Assembly (NCBI RefSeq): GCF_013778505.1
Contig: NZ_JAAOWU010000002.1
Span: 124,001-188,000 of the forward strand
Direction of reading: 5' to 3'
Length of the DNA: 64,000 nucleotides
DNA from: Pseudomonas sivasensis
GTDB lineage: Bacteria; Pseudomonadota; Gammaproteobacteria; Pseudomonadales; Pseudomonadaceae
The position numbers and the translations under genes are program-made. Below the pieces are notes generated by a model. It saw only the letters and a program-made list of their open reading frames with translations, was not told the origin of the DNA and searched no databases. Below are positions 34,038-43,160 of this stretch, one piece after another (position 1 is the first letter of the stretch; each line of letters starts with the position of its first letter).

Positions 34038-34120
34038 CTATCGAGAGCAAGTCGAATCGTCGCACCGCCCCTCCCACACTTGGAATCCATTCCCATGTGG
34101 GAGGGGGCTTGCTCCCGATG
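34038..34120. repeat. REPIN in reversed arrangement with variant arm
   Basis: The left REP is the long variant (GAGAGCAAGTCGAATCGTCG then CACCGCCCCTCCCAC), the right REP an ordinary copy, oriented tail-out relative to most REPINs here. It lies between the small hypothetical gene and gbdR. Confidence 0.88.
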
Positions 34121-34133
34121 CAGTCAACTCGGT

Positions 34134-35237
34134 CTAAAGCCGCACGCTCGCAAAAGTCGACTCATTGCGCGCCTGACTCAACGCCGACATCGGCCCGGCC
34201 AACGGTGACAACACCAGCGCCTGCGGAATCGGCATCATCGCCACCTGCTGGGTGGTGTTGGAACCGACGCGCTCATCCCGTGGCGGAATGCCGAAGTATT
34301 CGCGGTAGCACTTGGAGAAGTGCGGCGTAGACACAAACCCGCACACCGAGGCCACTTCGATGATCGACATCGGCGTTTGCTTGAGCAACTGCCGTGCACG
34401 GATCAGGCGCAGTTTGAGGTAGTAGCGCGACGGCGAGCAGTGCAGGTATTTCTGGAACAGGCGCTCCAGCTGGCGCCGCGACACGGCGACGTACACCGCC
34501 AGTTCGTCCAGATCGATCGGCTCTTCCAGGTTGGCTTCCATCAACGCCACAATTTCCTGCAGCTTCGGCTGGTTGGTGCCCAGCATGTGCTTGAGCGGCA
34601 CACGCTGGTGATCCTGTTCGTTGCGGATGCGCTCGTACACAAACATCTCGGAGATCGCTGCCGACAGTTCGCGGCCATGATCGCGGCTGATCAGGTGCAG
34701 CATCATGTCCAGCGGCGCGGTGCCGCCGGAGCTGGTGAAGCGATTGCGGTCGAGGGTGAACAGGCGTGTGCTCATGGCCACGCGCGGGAAGGCTTCCTGC
34801 ATCGACGCCAGGCATTCCCAGTGCACGCTGCAATCAAACCCATCAAGCAGGCCGGCGCAAGCCAGGGCCCAACTGCCGGTGCAGACGGCGCCAAGACGGC
34901 GGGACTGGCGCGCCTGGCTTTGCAGCCACGACACGTGTTCACGGGTAACGGTGCGCTGAATACCCACGCCGCCGCACACGATGACGGTGTCCAGGGCCGG
35001 AGCTTTGTGCATGGAGGCATCGGGGGTGATTTGCAGACCGTCGCTGGCCCAGACTTGGTTGCCGTCGACACTCAGGGTTGTCCAGCGATACAACTCGCGA
35101 CCGGACAATTGGTTGGCCATGCGCAGCGGTTCCACGGCTGACGCCAGGGAAATCAGCGTGAAATTGTCCAACAGCAAAAAGCCGATGGATTGAGGCGCAC
35201 GGTTCTGGGGTTGGGCCCCTGAGTTGAACGACGTCAT
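34134..35237 (-). CDS. gbdR: AraC-family glycine betaine regulator
   Basis: A 367-aa GlxA-type activator sensing glycine betaine/dimethylglycine in P. aeruginosa. The N-terminal DJ-1/PfpI domain (SIGFLLLDNFTLISLASAVEPLRMAN; AVCTGSWALACAGLLDG with the elbow Cys) is followed by the AraC DNA-binding domain (LAVYVAVSRRQLERLFQKYL; VASVCGFVSTPHFSKCYREYFGIPP). A ~40-residue C-terminal tail follows. It would control gbcAB, dgcAB, cbcXWV and sdaB. Diverged from cdhR but clearly the same subfamily. The start at 35237 (MTSFNSGAQ) has GGAGATACCGCG upstream. Confidence 0.94.
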   Translation of the reverse strand: MTSFNSGAQPQNRAPQSIGFLLLDNFTLISLASAVEPLRMANQLSGRELYRWTTLSVDGNQVWASDGLQITPDASMHKAPALDTVIVCGGVGIQRTVTREHVSWLQSQARQSRRLGAVCTGSWALACAGLLDGFDCSVHWECLASMQEAFPRVAMSTRLFTLDRNRFTSSGGTAPLDMMLHLISRDHGRELSAAISEMFVYERIRNEQDHQRVPLKHMLGTNQPKLQEIVALMEANLEEPIDLDELAVYVAVSRRQLERLFQKYLHCSPSRYYLKLRLIRARQLLKQTPMSIIEVASVCGFVSTPHFSKCYREYFGIPPRDERVGSNTTQQVAMMPIPQALVLSPLAGPMSALSQARNESTFASVRL

Positions 35238-35627
35238 CGCGGTATCTCCTCACACTAAGCGGGTGTTGGCCTCAGGCGAGGCTCTTGTTATGGCGGTCGG
35301 CCTCAGGAAGGCGACGCTTTAAATAGATAGAGCAAATGCCATGCCTAAAATTGAATGGCTATTCAATAACTCCTGAAAACGACCTTATGACGTGTCTATA
35401 TAAGCCCGCGCAGGAAGTGCGGGATACGGCCGAAAAGGGACGTAGGAGCAGCACTGCTAAGGGGTGTGAGCAGATCGGTAGCACTTGTGGGAAGGCGCTT
35501 TGCGGGCGTAGGAGAAGTCTGTCACCCCATGCACAGGTGACGGGTGGTCGGAGGGAAAATCGTTCGGGAGCTACTTATCTGTTTGCGACGCGCTAAAAGG
35601 TGGCGATTTTGGTTGGAGTGTTCACTT
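35238..35627. other. Gene-free leader/intergenic region upstream of gbdR
   Basis: No gene is convincing here. A GTCACC-N9-GGTGAC inverted repeat sits at 35521-35541, and a region rich in GTAGGAGnAG-type segments (35441-35516) looks like decayed repeat sequence. GCCCGCGCAGGAAGTGCGGG (35404-35423) can fold. Promoter and regulatory sites for gbdR must lie in the right-hand part near 35240-35400, which is AT-richer (TAAATAGATAGAGCAAAT), but I cannot place them. Confidence 0.5.
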
Positions 35628-35766
35628 GTAGTGAGCGGGCTTGCTCCGCGCTGGGTGGTGAAGCCGCCCCAAAATCAGGCGACCGGGTTTTATCTGAAAC
35701 TATGTGGTGCCTTTATTGATTGGGGCGGCTTCGCCACCCAGCGCGGGGCAAGCCCGCTCACCACAA
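35628..35766. repeat. Long inverted repeat of a second REP family
   Basis: Arms of about 40 bp: GTGAGCGGGCTTGCTCCGCG then CTGGGTGGTGAAGCCGCCCC at 35631-35670, and the near-exact inverse GGGGCGGCTTCGCCACCCAG then CGCGGGGCAAGCCCGCTCAC at 35722-35761, with ~50 bp between. This differs from the GTGGGAGG REPs elsewhere in the window and is the only member of this family seen. It lies just past the sdaB 3' end. Confidence 0.9.
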
Positions 35767-35820
35767 AAGCCCGGCTCACCACAAAAGCCCTGTTCATCAC
35801 TAAGGCCCTGTTCATCACAA
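35752..35820. repeat. Short tandem repeat, four ~17-bp copies
   Basis: Four tandem units: AGCCCGCTCACCACAAA, AGCCCGGCTCACCACAAA, AGCCCTGTTCATCACTA, AGGCCCTGTTCATCACAA. The first overlaps the right arm of the long inverted repeat, so the array seems to have grown from the REP end toward sdaB. Confidence 0.85.
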
Positions 35821-35828
35821 CAAGCTCA

Positions 35829-37205
35829 TCAGCACTCCACTGCACTGACCGCCAACCCACCCCGCGATGTCTCTTTGTACTTGTCATGCATATCTGCCCC
35901 GGTATCGCGCATGGTGCGGATTACCCGGTCCAGGGAAATAAAGTGCTGACCGTCGCCACGCAAGGCCATTTGCGCCGCGTTGATCGCTTTTACCGCCGCA
36001 ATCGCATTGCGCTCGATGCACGGCACTTGCACCAACCCACCCACGGGGTCGCAGGTCAGGCCGAGGTTGTGTTCCAGGCCAATTTCGGCGGCGTTGCACA
36101 GTTGCTCCGGCGTAGCGCCAAGAATCTCGGCCAGCCCGGCCGCGGCCATGGCACACGCAGAACCCACTTCCCCCTGGCAACCGACTTCGGCACCCGAGAT
36201 CGAGGCGTTCTTCTTGCACAGAATCCCTACCGCCGCAGCACTGAGCAGGTAGTCGACCACGTTGGCTTCGGTGACTTCGTCGCTGAACTTCATGAAGTAG
36301 TGCAGCACCGCCGGAATAATCCCCGCCGCGCCATTGGTGGGCGCGGTGACCATGCGCCCACCCGCGGCGTTTTCTTCGTTGACCGCGAGGGCGAACAGGT
36401 TGACCCACTCCATAGCGCTCAACGTCGAGCCAATCACATTGGGCTTGTTCAACTCCTGCAGGCTGCGGTGCAACTTGGCCGCGCGGCGACGCACGTTAAG
36501 TCCGCCAGGCAGGATGCCTTCGTGCTTGAGGCCCTGCTCCACGCACGCCTGCATGGCGCGCCAAAGCTTCATCAGGCCGTTGCGGATTTCTTCTTCGGAG
36601 CGCCATACCTTTTCGTTGGCCAGCATCAACTCGGCAACGCGCAGGTTGTGGGTCTTGCACAACTGCAACAACTCCACCGCGCTGGAAAAGTCATAGGGCA
36701 ATTCGGTGCGGTCCATATCCGCCACGCCGCTTCGGGCCTGGGCTTCATCCACCACGAAACCACCGCCCACTGAGTAGTAGGTGTCGCGGTGCAGCTCGCC
36801 ATCATCACCAACTACCACCAAGGTCATGGCGTTGGGGTGGAACGGCAGGTTCTCATCGAGCAGGCGCATGTCCCGTGCCCATACAAACGGCACCGGCAAA
36901 CGCCCGTCCAGCAGCAGTGTGTCGGTCTCGCGCAGGGTGTGGATGCGCAGGCCGATCTGCGACGGATCAATTGCATCCGGCCACTCGCCCATCAGGCCCA
37001 TGATGGTTGCGGTGTCGCTGCCGTGGCCGATGCCGGTGGCCGACAACGAGCCGTACAGCTGAACTTCGACGCGCCGTACTTGTTCCAACAATTCACGTTC
37101 ACGCAGTGCTTGGACGAACAACGCCGCGGCGCGCATGGGGCCGACGGTGTGAGAACTAGAAGGCCCGATGCCGATCTTGAACAGGTCGAAAACGCTGATA
37201 GCCAT
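35829..37205 (-). CDS. sdaB: L-serine ammonia-lyase (iron-sulfur type)
   Basis: A 458-aa one-chain L-serine dehydratase converting serine to pyruvate and ammonia. The beta domain opens [20 protein letters not shown]; the alpha domain has the catalytic/cluster motif region ([35 protein letters not shown]) with Fe-S cysteines. ATG 37205 is used; a frame back to 37304 is not supported. It completes the route choline to betaine to glycine to serine to pyruvate. Divergent from cbcX across a 416-bp region with a candidate GbdR site. Confidence 0.95.
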   Translation of the reverse strand: MAISVFDLFKIGIGPSSSHTVGPMRAAALFVQALRERELLEQVRRVEVQLYGSLSATGIGHGSDTATIMGLMGEWPDAIDPSQIGLRIHTLRETDTLLLDGRLPVPFVWARDMRLLDENLPFHPNAMTLVVVGDDGELHRDTYYSVGGGFVVDEAQARSGVADMDRTELPYDFSSAVELLQLCKTHNLRVAELMLANEKVWRSEEEIRNGLMKLWRAMQACVEQGLKHEGILPGGLNVRRRAAKLHRSLQELNKPNVIGSTLSAMEWVNLFALAVNEENAAGGRMVTAPTNGAAGIIPAVLHYFMKFSDEVTEANVVDYLLSAAAVGILCKKNASISGAEVGCQGEVGSACAMAAAGLAEILGATPEQLCNAAEIGLEHNLGLTCDPVGGLVQVPCIERNAIAAVKAINAAQMALRGDGQHFISLDRVIRTMRDTGADMHDKYKETSRGGLAVSAVEC

Positions 37206-37439
37206 TAACGTGGAACTCCTCGATAAGCACGGGCCGGACTTGAACAAGCTGCTACGCTCAGATCGCCCAGATGGCGGCATCATCAAGGTTTTATCTGCCG
37301 TCACGGCGTCTCACACCGACGCACCCATGCTCACCAGCGTCGCTCGCGTGCGATCGCCTGTTTTGGCCGTTTTCAGCGGCGAAGATGGGCAAAAACTGCG
37401 GTTTTGCCTTGGGAAAAACCTGTAAGCGACGTCACCGAC

Positions 37440-37481
37440 ACTGGATGCGACCCTCCCTGTACTGGATACGACGCCCCCTGT
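37440..37481. promoter_or_regulatory. Candidate GbdR operator (perfectly abutting 21-bp direct repeats)
   Basis: Two adjacent 21-bp units at 37440-37460 and 37461-37481 share 18 of 21 bases (ACTGGATGCGACCCTCCCTGT and ACTGGATACGACGCCCCCTGT, each given separately). A 21-bp direct repeat is what an AraC-family dimer such as GbdR would bind. It is 141 bp before the cbcX start and 235 bp before sdaB, so it could serve either divergent gene. The rest of the 416-bp gap shows no gene. Confidence 0.6.
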
Positions 37482-37621
37482 AGGCGTCAGATTTTCACTG
37501 GTACATGATCAGTCTCGACTCGTTTGCAAGGCACCGTGGCAGAGCTGTTGTCGCACGCTCCAACCGCAACACTTATAAAGCGCGGCGAAGGCCGCCAGAA
37601 AAAACACAGGAGTCTACCCAG

Positions 37622-38569
37622 ATGAAAGGTTCACCCTCGTTGTTGTTGGCCGCCATGCTGAGTCTTCCCGTCATGGCGCACGCTGCAGAACCGGAACAGT
37701 GCAAGACCGTCAACTTCTCCGATGTCGGCTGGACCGACATTACCGTCACTACCGCGACCACCAGCGAAATCCTCAAGGGCCTGGGCTACAAGCCGCGCAC
37801 CACGATGATTTCGGTACCGGTGACTTACAAGTCCCTGGCCGACGGCAAGAATATGGATATTTTCCTCGGCAACTGGATGCCGACCATGGAAAACGACATC
37901 AAGCAGTACCGTGATGCCGGCACCGTGGAAACCGTGCGCGCCAACCTGGAGAACGCCAAGTACACCCTGGCGGTCCCCGAGGCGCTGTACAACAAAGGTC
38001 TGAAAGACTTCGCCGATATCGCCAAATTCAAGGATGAGTTGGGCGGCAAGATCTACGGCATCGAGCCGGGCAACGACGGCAACCGCACCATCCAGACGCT
38101 GATCGATAAAGACGCCTTCGGCCTGAAAACCGCCGGCTTCAAAGTGGTCGAATCCAGCGAAGCCGGAATGCTCTCGCAGGTGGAACGCGCCTCCAAGCGC
38201 GACCAGGCCATCGTGTTCCTCGGCTGGGAACCGCACCCGATGAACACCCGTTTCAAGATGAAGTACCTGACCGGGGGTGACGATTCGTTCGGCCCCAACT
38301 ACGGCCAGGCCACCATCTACACCAACGTCCGCAAGGGCTATACCCAGGAATGCAGCAACGTTGGCCAACTGCTGAAAAACCTGTCGTTCACCTTGAACAT
38401 GGAAAGCACCCTGATGGGTAACGTCCTTGACGACAAGATGAAGCCCGACGCCGCCGCCAAGGCCTGGCTGAAAAAGAACCCAGAAGTACTCGACACCTGG
38501 CTTGCAGGGGTCACCACCGTCGATGGCAAACCAGGTCTGGAGGCCGTCAAAGCGTATCTCGCCAAGTAA
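37622..38569 (+). CDS. cbcX: Choline/quaternary ammonium-binding periplasmic protein
   Basis: A 315-aa solute-binding protein with signal peptide MKGSPSLLLAAMLSLPVMAHAA. Aromatic cage candidates are visible (DVGWTDITV, GNWMPTM, FLGWEPHPMN), closely paralleling CaiX. It delivers choline or betaine to CbcWV. ATG 37622 has CAGGAG about 10 bp upstream; the open frame back to 37505 encodes an unlikely leader. Confidence 0.94.
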   Translation: MKGSPSLLLAAMLSLPVMAHAAEPEQCKTVNFSDVGWTDITVTTATTSEILKGLGYKPRTTMISVPVTYKSLADGKNMDIFLGNWMPTMENDIKQYRDAGTVETVRANLENAKYTLAVPEALYNKGLKDFADIAKFKDELGGKIYGIEPGNDGNRTIQTLIDKDAFGLKTAGFKVVESSEAGMLSQVERASKRDQAIVFLGWEPHPMNTRFKMKYLTGGDDSFGPNYGQATIYTNVRKGYTQECSNVGQLLKNLSFTLNMESTLMGNVLDDKMKPDAAAKAWLKKNPEVLDTWLAGVTTVDGKPGLEAVKAYLAK

Positions 38570-38638
38570 TACTGCTGACCCCGGGGCGGTACGCTGCCCC
38601 GGGATGTATTCCCTCTTCGCATGTGGACATTCACTACC

Positions 38639-39484
38639 ATGCTGACTGAACAGAAAATCCCACTAGGCCAGTACATCGCTGCCTTCGTCGATTGGTTGAC
38701 CCAACACGGTGCCAACTACTTCGACGCAATCGCATCGACACTGGAAACGATGATCCACGGCGTGACGTTTGCGCTGACCTGGTTCAATCCGCTGGCATTG
38801 ATCGGTCTGATTGCGCTGCTGGCTCACTTTATTCAACGTAAATGGGGACTGACGGTTTTTGTCATCGCCTCCTTCCTGCTGATCCTCAACCTGGGGTACT
38901 GGCAGGAAACCATGGAGACCCTGGCGCAGGTGCTGTTCGCCACCCTGGTCTGCGTGGTCATCGGTGTGCCGCTGGGCATTGTTGCCGCGCACAAACCGAT
39001 GTTCTACACCATGATGCGGCCGGTGCTCGATCTGATGCAGACCGTACCGACCTTCGTCTACCTCATCCCTACCCTGACCCTCTTCGGGCTGGGTGTGGTG
39101 CCTGGGTTGATCTCCACGGTGGTATTCGCCATTGCCGCGCCGATCCGCCTGACCTACCTGGGTATCCGCGATGTACCGCAAGAGTTGATGGACGCCGGCA
39201 AAGCCTTTGGCTGCTCGCGCCGTCAGTTGCTCTCGCGCATTGAACTGCCCCACGCCATGCCGAGCATTGCCGCCGGCATTACCCAATGCATCATGCTGTC
39301 GCTGTCGATGGTGGTGATCGCCGCGCTGGTAGGCGCCGATGGCCTCGGCAAGCCAGTGGTCAACGCGCTGAACACCGCCGACATCGCCCTGGGCTTTGAA
39401 GCGGGCCTGGCAATCGTGTTGCTGGCCATCATGCTCGACCGCATCTGCAAACAACCCGACGCCAAAGTAGGGGGTGATGCATGA
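38639..39484 (+). CDS. cbcW: Quaternary ammonium ABC transporter permease
   Basis: A 281-aa inner-membrane permease of the ProW/OpuAB type with six or so transmembrane helices and the ATPase-coupling EAA-like loop (ELMDAGKAFGCSRRQLLSRIELPHAMPSI). An ATG 18 bp upstream (38621) is possible but has no better ribosome site. It overlaps cbcV by 4 bp. Confidence 0.93.
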   Translation: MLTEQKIPLGQYIAAFVDWLTQHGANYFDAIASTLETMIHGVTFALTWFNPLALIGLIALLAHFIQRKWGLTVFVIASFLLILNLGYWQETMETLAQVLFATLVCVVIGVPLGIVAAHKPMFYTMMRPVLDLMQTVPTFVYLIPTLTLFGLGVVPGLISTVVFAIAAPIRLTYLGIRDVPQELMDAGKAFGCSRRQLLSRIELPHAMPSIAAGITQCIMLSLSMVVIAALVGADGLGKPVVNALNTADIALGFEAGLAIVLLAIMLDRICKQPDAKVGGDA

Positions 39485-40659
39485 GCATTATCCGATTCGA
39501 CAATGTCGACGTGATCTTCTCCAAAGACCCACGCGAAGCACTCAAGCTGCTCGACCAGGGCATGCATCGCAACGAGATTCTGAAAAAGACCGGGCAGATT
39601 GTCGGCGTTGAAAAAGCCAGCCTGGATATCGAGAAAGGTGAAATCTGTGTGCTGATGGGCCTGTCGGGCTCCGGCAAATCGAGCTTGCTGCGTTGCATCA
39701 ACGGCCTTAACACCGTGAGCCGTGGCCAGCTGTTTGTGGAGCATGAAGGTCGCCAGATCGACATCGCTTCCTGCACCCCTGCCGAGCTGAAAATGATGCG
39801 CACCAAGCGCATCGCCATGGTGTTCCAGAAGTTTGCCCTGATGCCTTGGCTGACAGTGCGTGAAAACATCAGTTTCGGCCTGGAAATGCAGGGCCGTCCG
39901 GAGAAAGAACGGCGCAAGCTGGTGGACGAGAAACTTGAGCTGGTGGGCCTGACCCAGTGGCGCAACAAGAAGCCGGACGAACTCTCCGGCGGTATGCAGC
40001 AGCGTGTTGGCCTGGCCCGTGCGTTGGCGATGGACGCCGATATTCTGCTGATGGACGAACCCTTCTCCGCCCTCGACCCGCTGATCCGCCAGGGCTTGCA
40101 GGACGAGTTGCTGGAACTGCAACGCAAGCTGAGCAAGACCATCGTGTTCGTGAGTCACGACCTCGACGAGGCGCTCAAGTTGGGCAGCCGCATCGCGATC
40201 ATGAAAGACGGCAAGATCATTCAGTACAGCGTGCCGGAAGAGATCGTACTCAACCCCGCGGACGACTATGTGCGTACCTTCGTCGCCCACACCAACCCGC
40301 TGAACGTGCTGTGCGGCCGCAGCCTGATGCGCACGCTGGACAACTGCACGCGAGTGAACGGCTCGGTGTGCCTCGATCCGGGCGGCGACTCGTGGCTGGA
40401 CCTGGCCGAGGGCAATACTATCCAGGGCGCCCGTCAGAATGGCGTGGTGATGAACCTGCAGAACTGGGCACCGGGGCAAGCAGTAGAAGGCCTGGGCCGA
40501 GTACCGACGCTGGTGGATTCGAATATCGGCATGCGTGATGCGCTGCAGATTCGTTACCAGACAGGGAACAAGCTGGTGTTGCATGACAACAACCAGGTGG
40601 TGGGGATCCTGGGTGACAGTGAGCTCTACCACGCCCTGCTGGGCAAAAACCTGGGCTAG
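39481..40659 (+). CDS. cbcV: Quaternary ammonium ABC transporter ATPase
   Basis: A 392-aa ProV/OpuAA-type ATPase. Walker A is GLSGSGKSS, signature ELSGGMQQR, Walker B ADILLMDEPFSALDP, and H-loop VFVSHD. The C-terminal ~120 residues carry a CBS-like regulatory part (LVDSNIGMRDALQIRY...), as in osmotic-type betaine importers. It couples to CbcW and probably serves CbcX, CaiX and other binding proteins. Confidence 0.95.
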   Translation: MSIIRFDNVDVIFSKDPREALKLLDQGMHRNEILKKTGQIVGVEKASLDIEKGEICVLMGLSGSGKSSLLRCINGLNTVSRGQLFVEHEGRQIDIASCTPAELKMMRTKRIAMVFQKFALMPWLTVRENISFGLEMQGRPEKERRKLVDEKLELVGLTQWRNKKPDELSGGMQQRVGLARALAMDADILLMDEPFSALDPLIRQGLQDELLELQRKLSKTIVFVSHDLDEALKLGSRIAIMKDGKIIQYSVPEEIVLNPADDYVRTFVAHTNPLNVLCGRSLMRTLDNCTRVNGSVCLDPGGDSWLDLAEGNTIQGARQNGVVMNLQNWAPGQAVEGLGRVPTLVDSNIGMRDALQIRYQTGNKLVLHDNNQVVGILGDSELYHALLGKNLG

Positions 40660-40697
40660 CAAACACCGCAAACGCCATTGGAGAAACTGGGTCAAAC

Positions 40698-40788
40698 ATG
40701 TGGGAGGGGGCTTGCCCCCGATAGCGGTGGATCAGTAACAGATGAACTGACTGACACACTGCAATCGGGGGCAAGCCCCCTCCCACAT
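40698..40788. repeat. REPIN
   Basis: Inverted REP pair between the convergent cbcV and betT genes. Confidence 0.94.
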
Positions 40789-40836
40789 TTTTTTGCCCCG
40801 TGGTGTCAGTGACAACACCACCGGGCTTTCAAAGCA

Positions 40837-42828
40837 TCAGCTATAGACACGGCCAAGGAGCTGCCGATGGCTTTCAAACTGATCGAGCACGTCCCGGGTG
40901 ATCTGTTCCTGGGCGAAGCCCATCAGGTCGTATTCCTGAGGCCCGTTGTGCAGGTACACCTCGGCACGGTAATAGCGGGTGCGTTCTTCTTCAGGCAGGT
41001 CGCTCGGCGCCGACGAGTAAGCATCCAGGCTCACTTCATAAACGAACGGGTTGCCCTCTTCCATCTCGATCCGCACACCGATGCAACGCTTGGACTTGCC
41101 CAACAGCGTCTGCACTTCCAACCCTTGCTCACGCAACGCGACCGCCGCCTCTTCCAGCGCTGGCGTGACGTGCTTGTCCATGAAGCGCTGCACAGTGCCC
41201 TGGCTCGGTTGCAGGTCGAGTGCCGTCAAACGCTCGCTGAAACCACGACGCCCGCGTTCAGCCAGTTGCGCCTGCTCCTGTTCGATCGCCGCGTCCTGGC
41301 GCATGGCCTTGTGCAGACCAAACATGAAGAAAATCAGCACCACCGAGAACGGCAGCCCCGCCAACACCACCATGGTTTGCATGGCTTCGAAGTTGCCGGC
41401 AAACAGCAAACCGATGGTCACCAGAGTGATCACCACCGACCAGAAGATCCGCAGCCAGTGCGGCGCATCTTCATCCACGTTGCCGCCTTTGCAGGAAAGG
41501 TTGGCCATCATCACCGCGCCGGAATCCGCCGGGGTCAGGAACAGCACAAAGCCTACGAAGATCGACACACCAATGACGATTTTCGACGCTGGGTAGTGCT
41601 CCAGCAGTTGGTAGATGGCCATGGACGGTTGTTCCAGCGCCGTCTTGCCCAACTCCACCGCCCCTTGGTTCAGCACCAGGTCCAGCGCCGAGTTACCAAA
41701 GATCGACAGCCACGCCAGGGTAAAGCCCAGCGGGATCAGCAGCACGCCGGCCACCAGTTCACGCACCGTGCGACCACGGGAAATACGCGCGATGAACATA
41801 CCTACAAATGGCGCCCAGGAAATCCACCAGGCCCAGTAGAACAGCGTCCACAGGCCCATCCAGCGCTCGGTTTTTTCACCGTCGCCTTCATACACATACA
41901 GGTCAAACGTCTTCAGCACGATGCCGTTGAGGTAATCACCGGTGTTCTGCACCAGGCCATTGAGCAGGTGCAGGGTCGGGCCGAACAGCAGCACGAAGAT
42001 CAGCAAACCGCTGAACAGCACGATGTTGAGGTTGGACAGGCGACGAATGCCATTCTCCACACCCGACACGGCAGCGATGGTGGCGACGGTGCTCATCACG
42101 ATGATCACGATGAGCAGGTTGGTGTTGCTGTGTTCCATGCCGAACAAGTTTTCCAACCCGGACGACACCTGCAACGAACCGATCCCCAGGTTGGTTACCA
42201 GGCCCAGCAGGGTCACGAACATGCCGAAACCGTCCACCGCGTGGCCCGCCGCGCCTTTGACCCAACGCTCGCCCATCAGCGGGTACAACGCCGAACGCAA
42301 CGCCAGCGGCTGGTTATGGCGGTACGCAAAGTACGCCACGGCCAGGCCGACCAAGGCGTAGATCGCCCAGCCATGCAAGCCCCAATGCAGGAAGGTCAGT
42401 TGCAACGCCTGGCGAGCGGCGCCATTGCTGGCGGCCGCGCCTTCAGGCGGGTTGAAGTAGTGATCCAACGGCTCCGAGGCGCCGAAGTACAGCAGCGAGA
42501 TGCCGATGCCCGACGAGAACAACATGCCGGCCCAGGCGCCGTAGCTGAAATCCGGGGTGTCGTCCTTGCTGCCCAGTTTCAACTTGCCGTAGGACGAAAA
42601 CGCCAGGCCGACTACGAATACGAGATAGGCGGCGATGACCACCATGTAGTACCAGCCGAAGCTTTTGGAAAGCCACGCCTGGGCTACGCCGAGCATGCGC
42701 CCGGCCTCCTGCGGGGCGATGATCAGAATGGCAGTCAACAACAGAATCAGCGCGGTGGAGGTGTAGAACACCCAACCGTTGACCCGCACCTTTTCCGGCG
42801 GGGTCTTTATAAGAGAGGCAGAACTCAT
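40837..42828 (-). CDS. betT: BCCT-family choline transporter
   Basis: A 663-aa proton-coupled choline transporter with twelve hydrophobic segments and the BCCT signature in WTLFYWAWWISWAPFVGMFIARIS. A ~140-residue cytoplasmic C-terminal domain (from GLHKAMRQDAAIEQ onward) is the osmosensory-type tail of long BetT proteins. MSSASLIKTPPEKVRVNGWVFY at 42828 is chosen as the start. It diverges from betI with a BetI operator in the gap. Confidence 0.94.
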   Translation of the reverse strand: MSSASLIKTPPEKVRVNGWVFYTSTALILLLTAILIIAPQEAGRMLGVAQAWLSKSFGWYYMVVIAAYLVFVVGLAFSSYGKLKLGSKDDTPDFSYGAWAGMLFSSGIGISLLYFGASEPLDHYFNPPEGAAASNGAARQALQLTFLHWGLHGWAIYALVGLAVAYFAYRHNQPLALRSALYPLMGERWVKGAAGHAVDGFGMFVTLLGLVTNLGIGSLQVSSGLENLFGMEHSNTNLLIVIIVMSTVATIAAVSGVENGIRRLSNLNIVLFSGLLIFVLLFGPTLHLLNGLVQNTGDYLNGIVLKTFDLYVYEGDGEKTERWMGLWTLFYWAWWISWAPFVGMFIARISRGRTVRELVAGVLLIPLGFTLAWLSIFGNSALDLVLNQGAVELGKTALEQPSMAIYQLLEHYPASKIVIGVSIFVGFVLFLTPADSGAVMMANLSCKGGNVDEDAPHWLRIFWSVVITLVTIGLLFAGNFEAMQTMVVLAGLPFSVVLIFFMFGLHKAMRQDAAIEQEQAQLAERGRRGFSERLTALDLQPSQGTVQRFMDKHVTPALEEAAVALREQGLEVQTLLGKSKRCIGVRIEMEEGNPFVYEVSLDAYSSAPSDLPEEERTRYYRAEVYLHNGPQEYDLMGFAQEQITRDVLDQFESHRQLLGRVYS

Positions 42829-43070
42829 GGCGCAGATGCTCCGGGCAGTGCGAGAGAGAAACACAAGGCAACGGTTATCCCAGGCCATCGATTTTTCGGC
42901 AGTCGACGGACGGGTGTTATAAAGACACCCCGAAAATTCTTGCGCCCCGTCGATGCGGTGCCAGGCGCTTATGCGGCCTGTTTCAAGGGTTTCCCAGGTG
43001 TCAGATGTCGCCGCCCTCACGTAGGAAATACCTGTAGGCAGCGACCATTTGTCGCAGAGCTTATTCTTTG

Positions 43071-43090
43071 TTGATTGAACGTTCAATCAA
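43071..43090. promoter_or_regulatory. BetI operator (perfect palindrome)
   Basis: TTGATTGAACGTTCAATCAA is a perfect 20-bp palindrome in the 332-bp betT-betI gap, matching the TetR-family BetI operator style. Its site between the divergent genes would let BetI repress both until choline/betaine aldehyde appears. Confidence 0.88.
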
Positions 43091-43114
43091 AACAAAATAG
43101 ACTGGCCTTCAAGT

Positions 43115-43130
43115 CGACGAACGTTCATCG
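43115..43130. promoter_or_regulatory. Second, weaker BetI-like half-palindrome
   Basis: CGACGAACGTTCATCG keeps the central GAACGTTC with one arm mismatch. It lies 24 bp beyond the main operator toward betI. The remainder of the betT-betI gap holds no gene. Confidence 0.55.
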
Positions 43131-43160
43131 CCCGTCGGCAGGCCTAAGGAGAGGTGCTAC

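Noticed and set aside
35441..35545. Possible small RNA in the gbdR upstream region
   Set aside because: There is an inverted repeat (35521-35541) but no promoter plus U-tract combination that would support a defined RNA.
35336..35596. Small open frame in the gbdR-sdaB gap
   Set aside because: No ribosome site, no family resemblance and low-complexity composition; treated as non-coding.
40867..43074. 735-codon open frame on the plus strand
   Set aside because: It is the antisense shadow of betT, rich in His/Gln/Arg with no recognisable domain.
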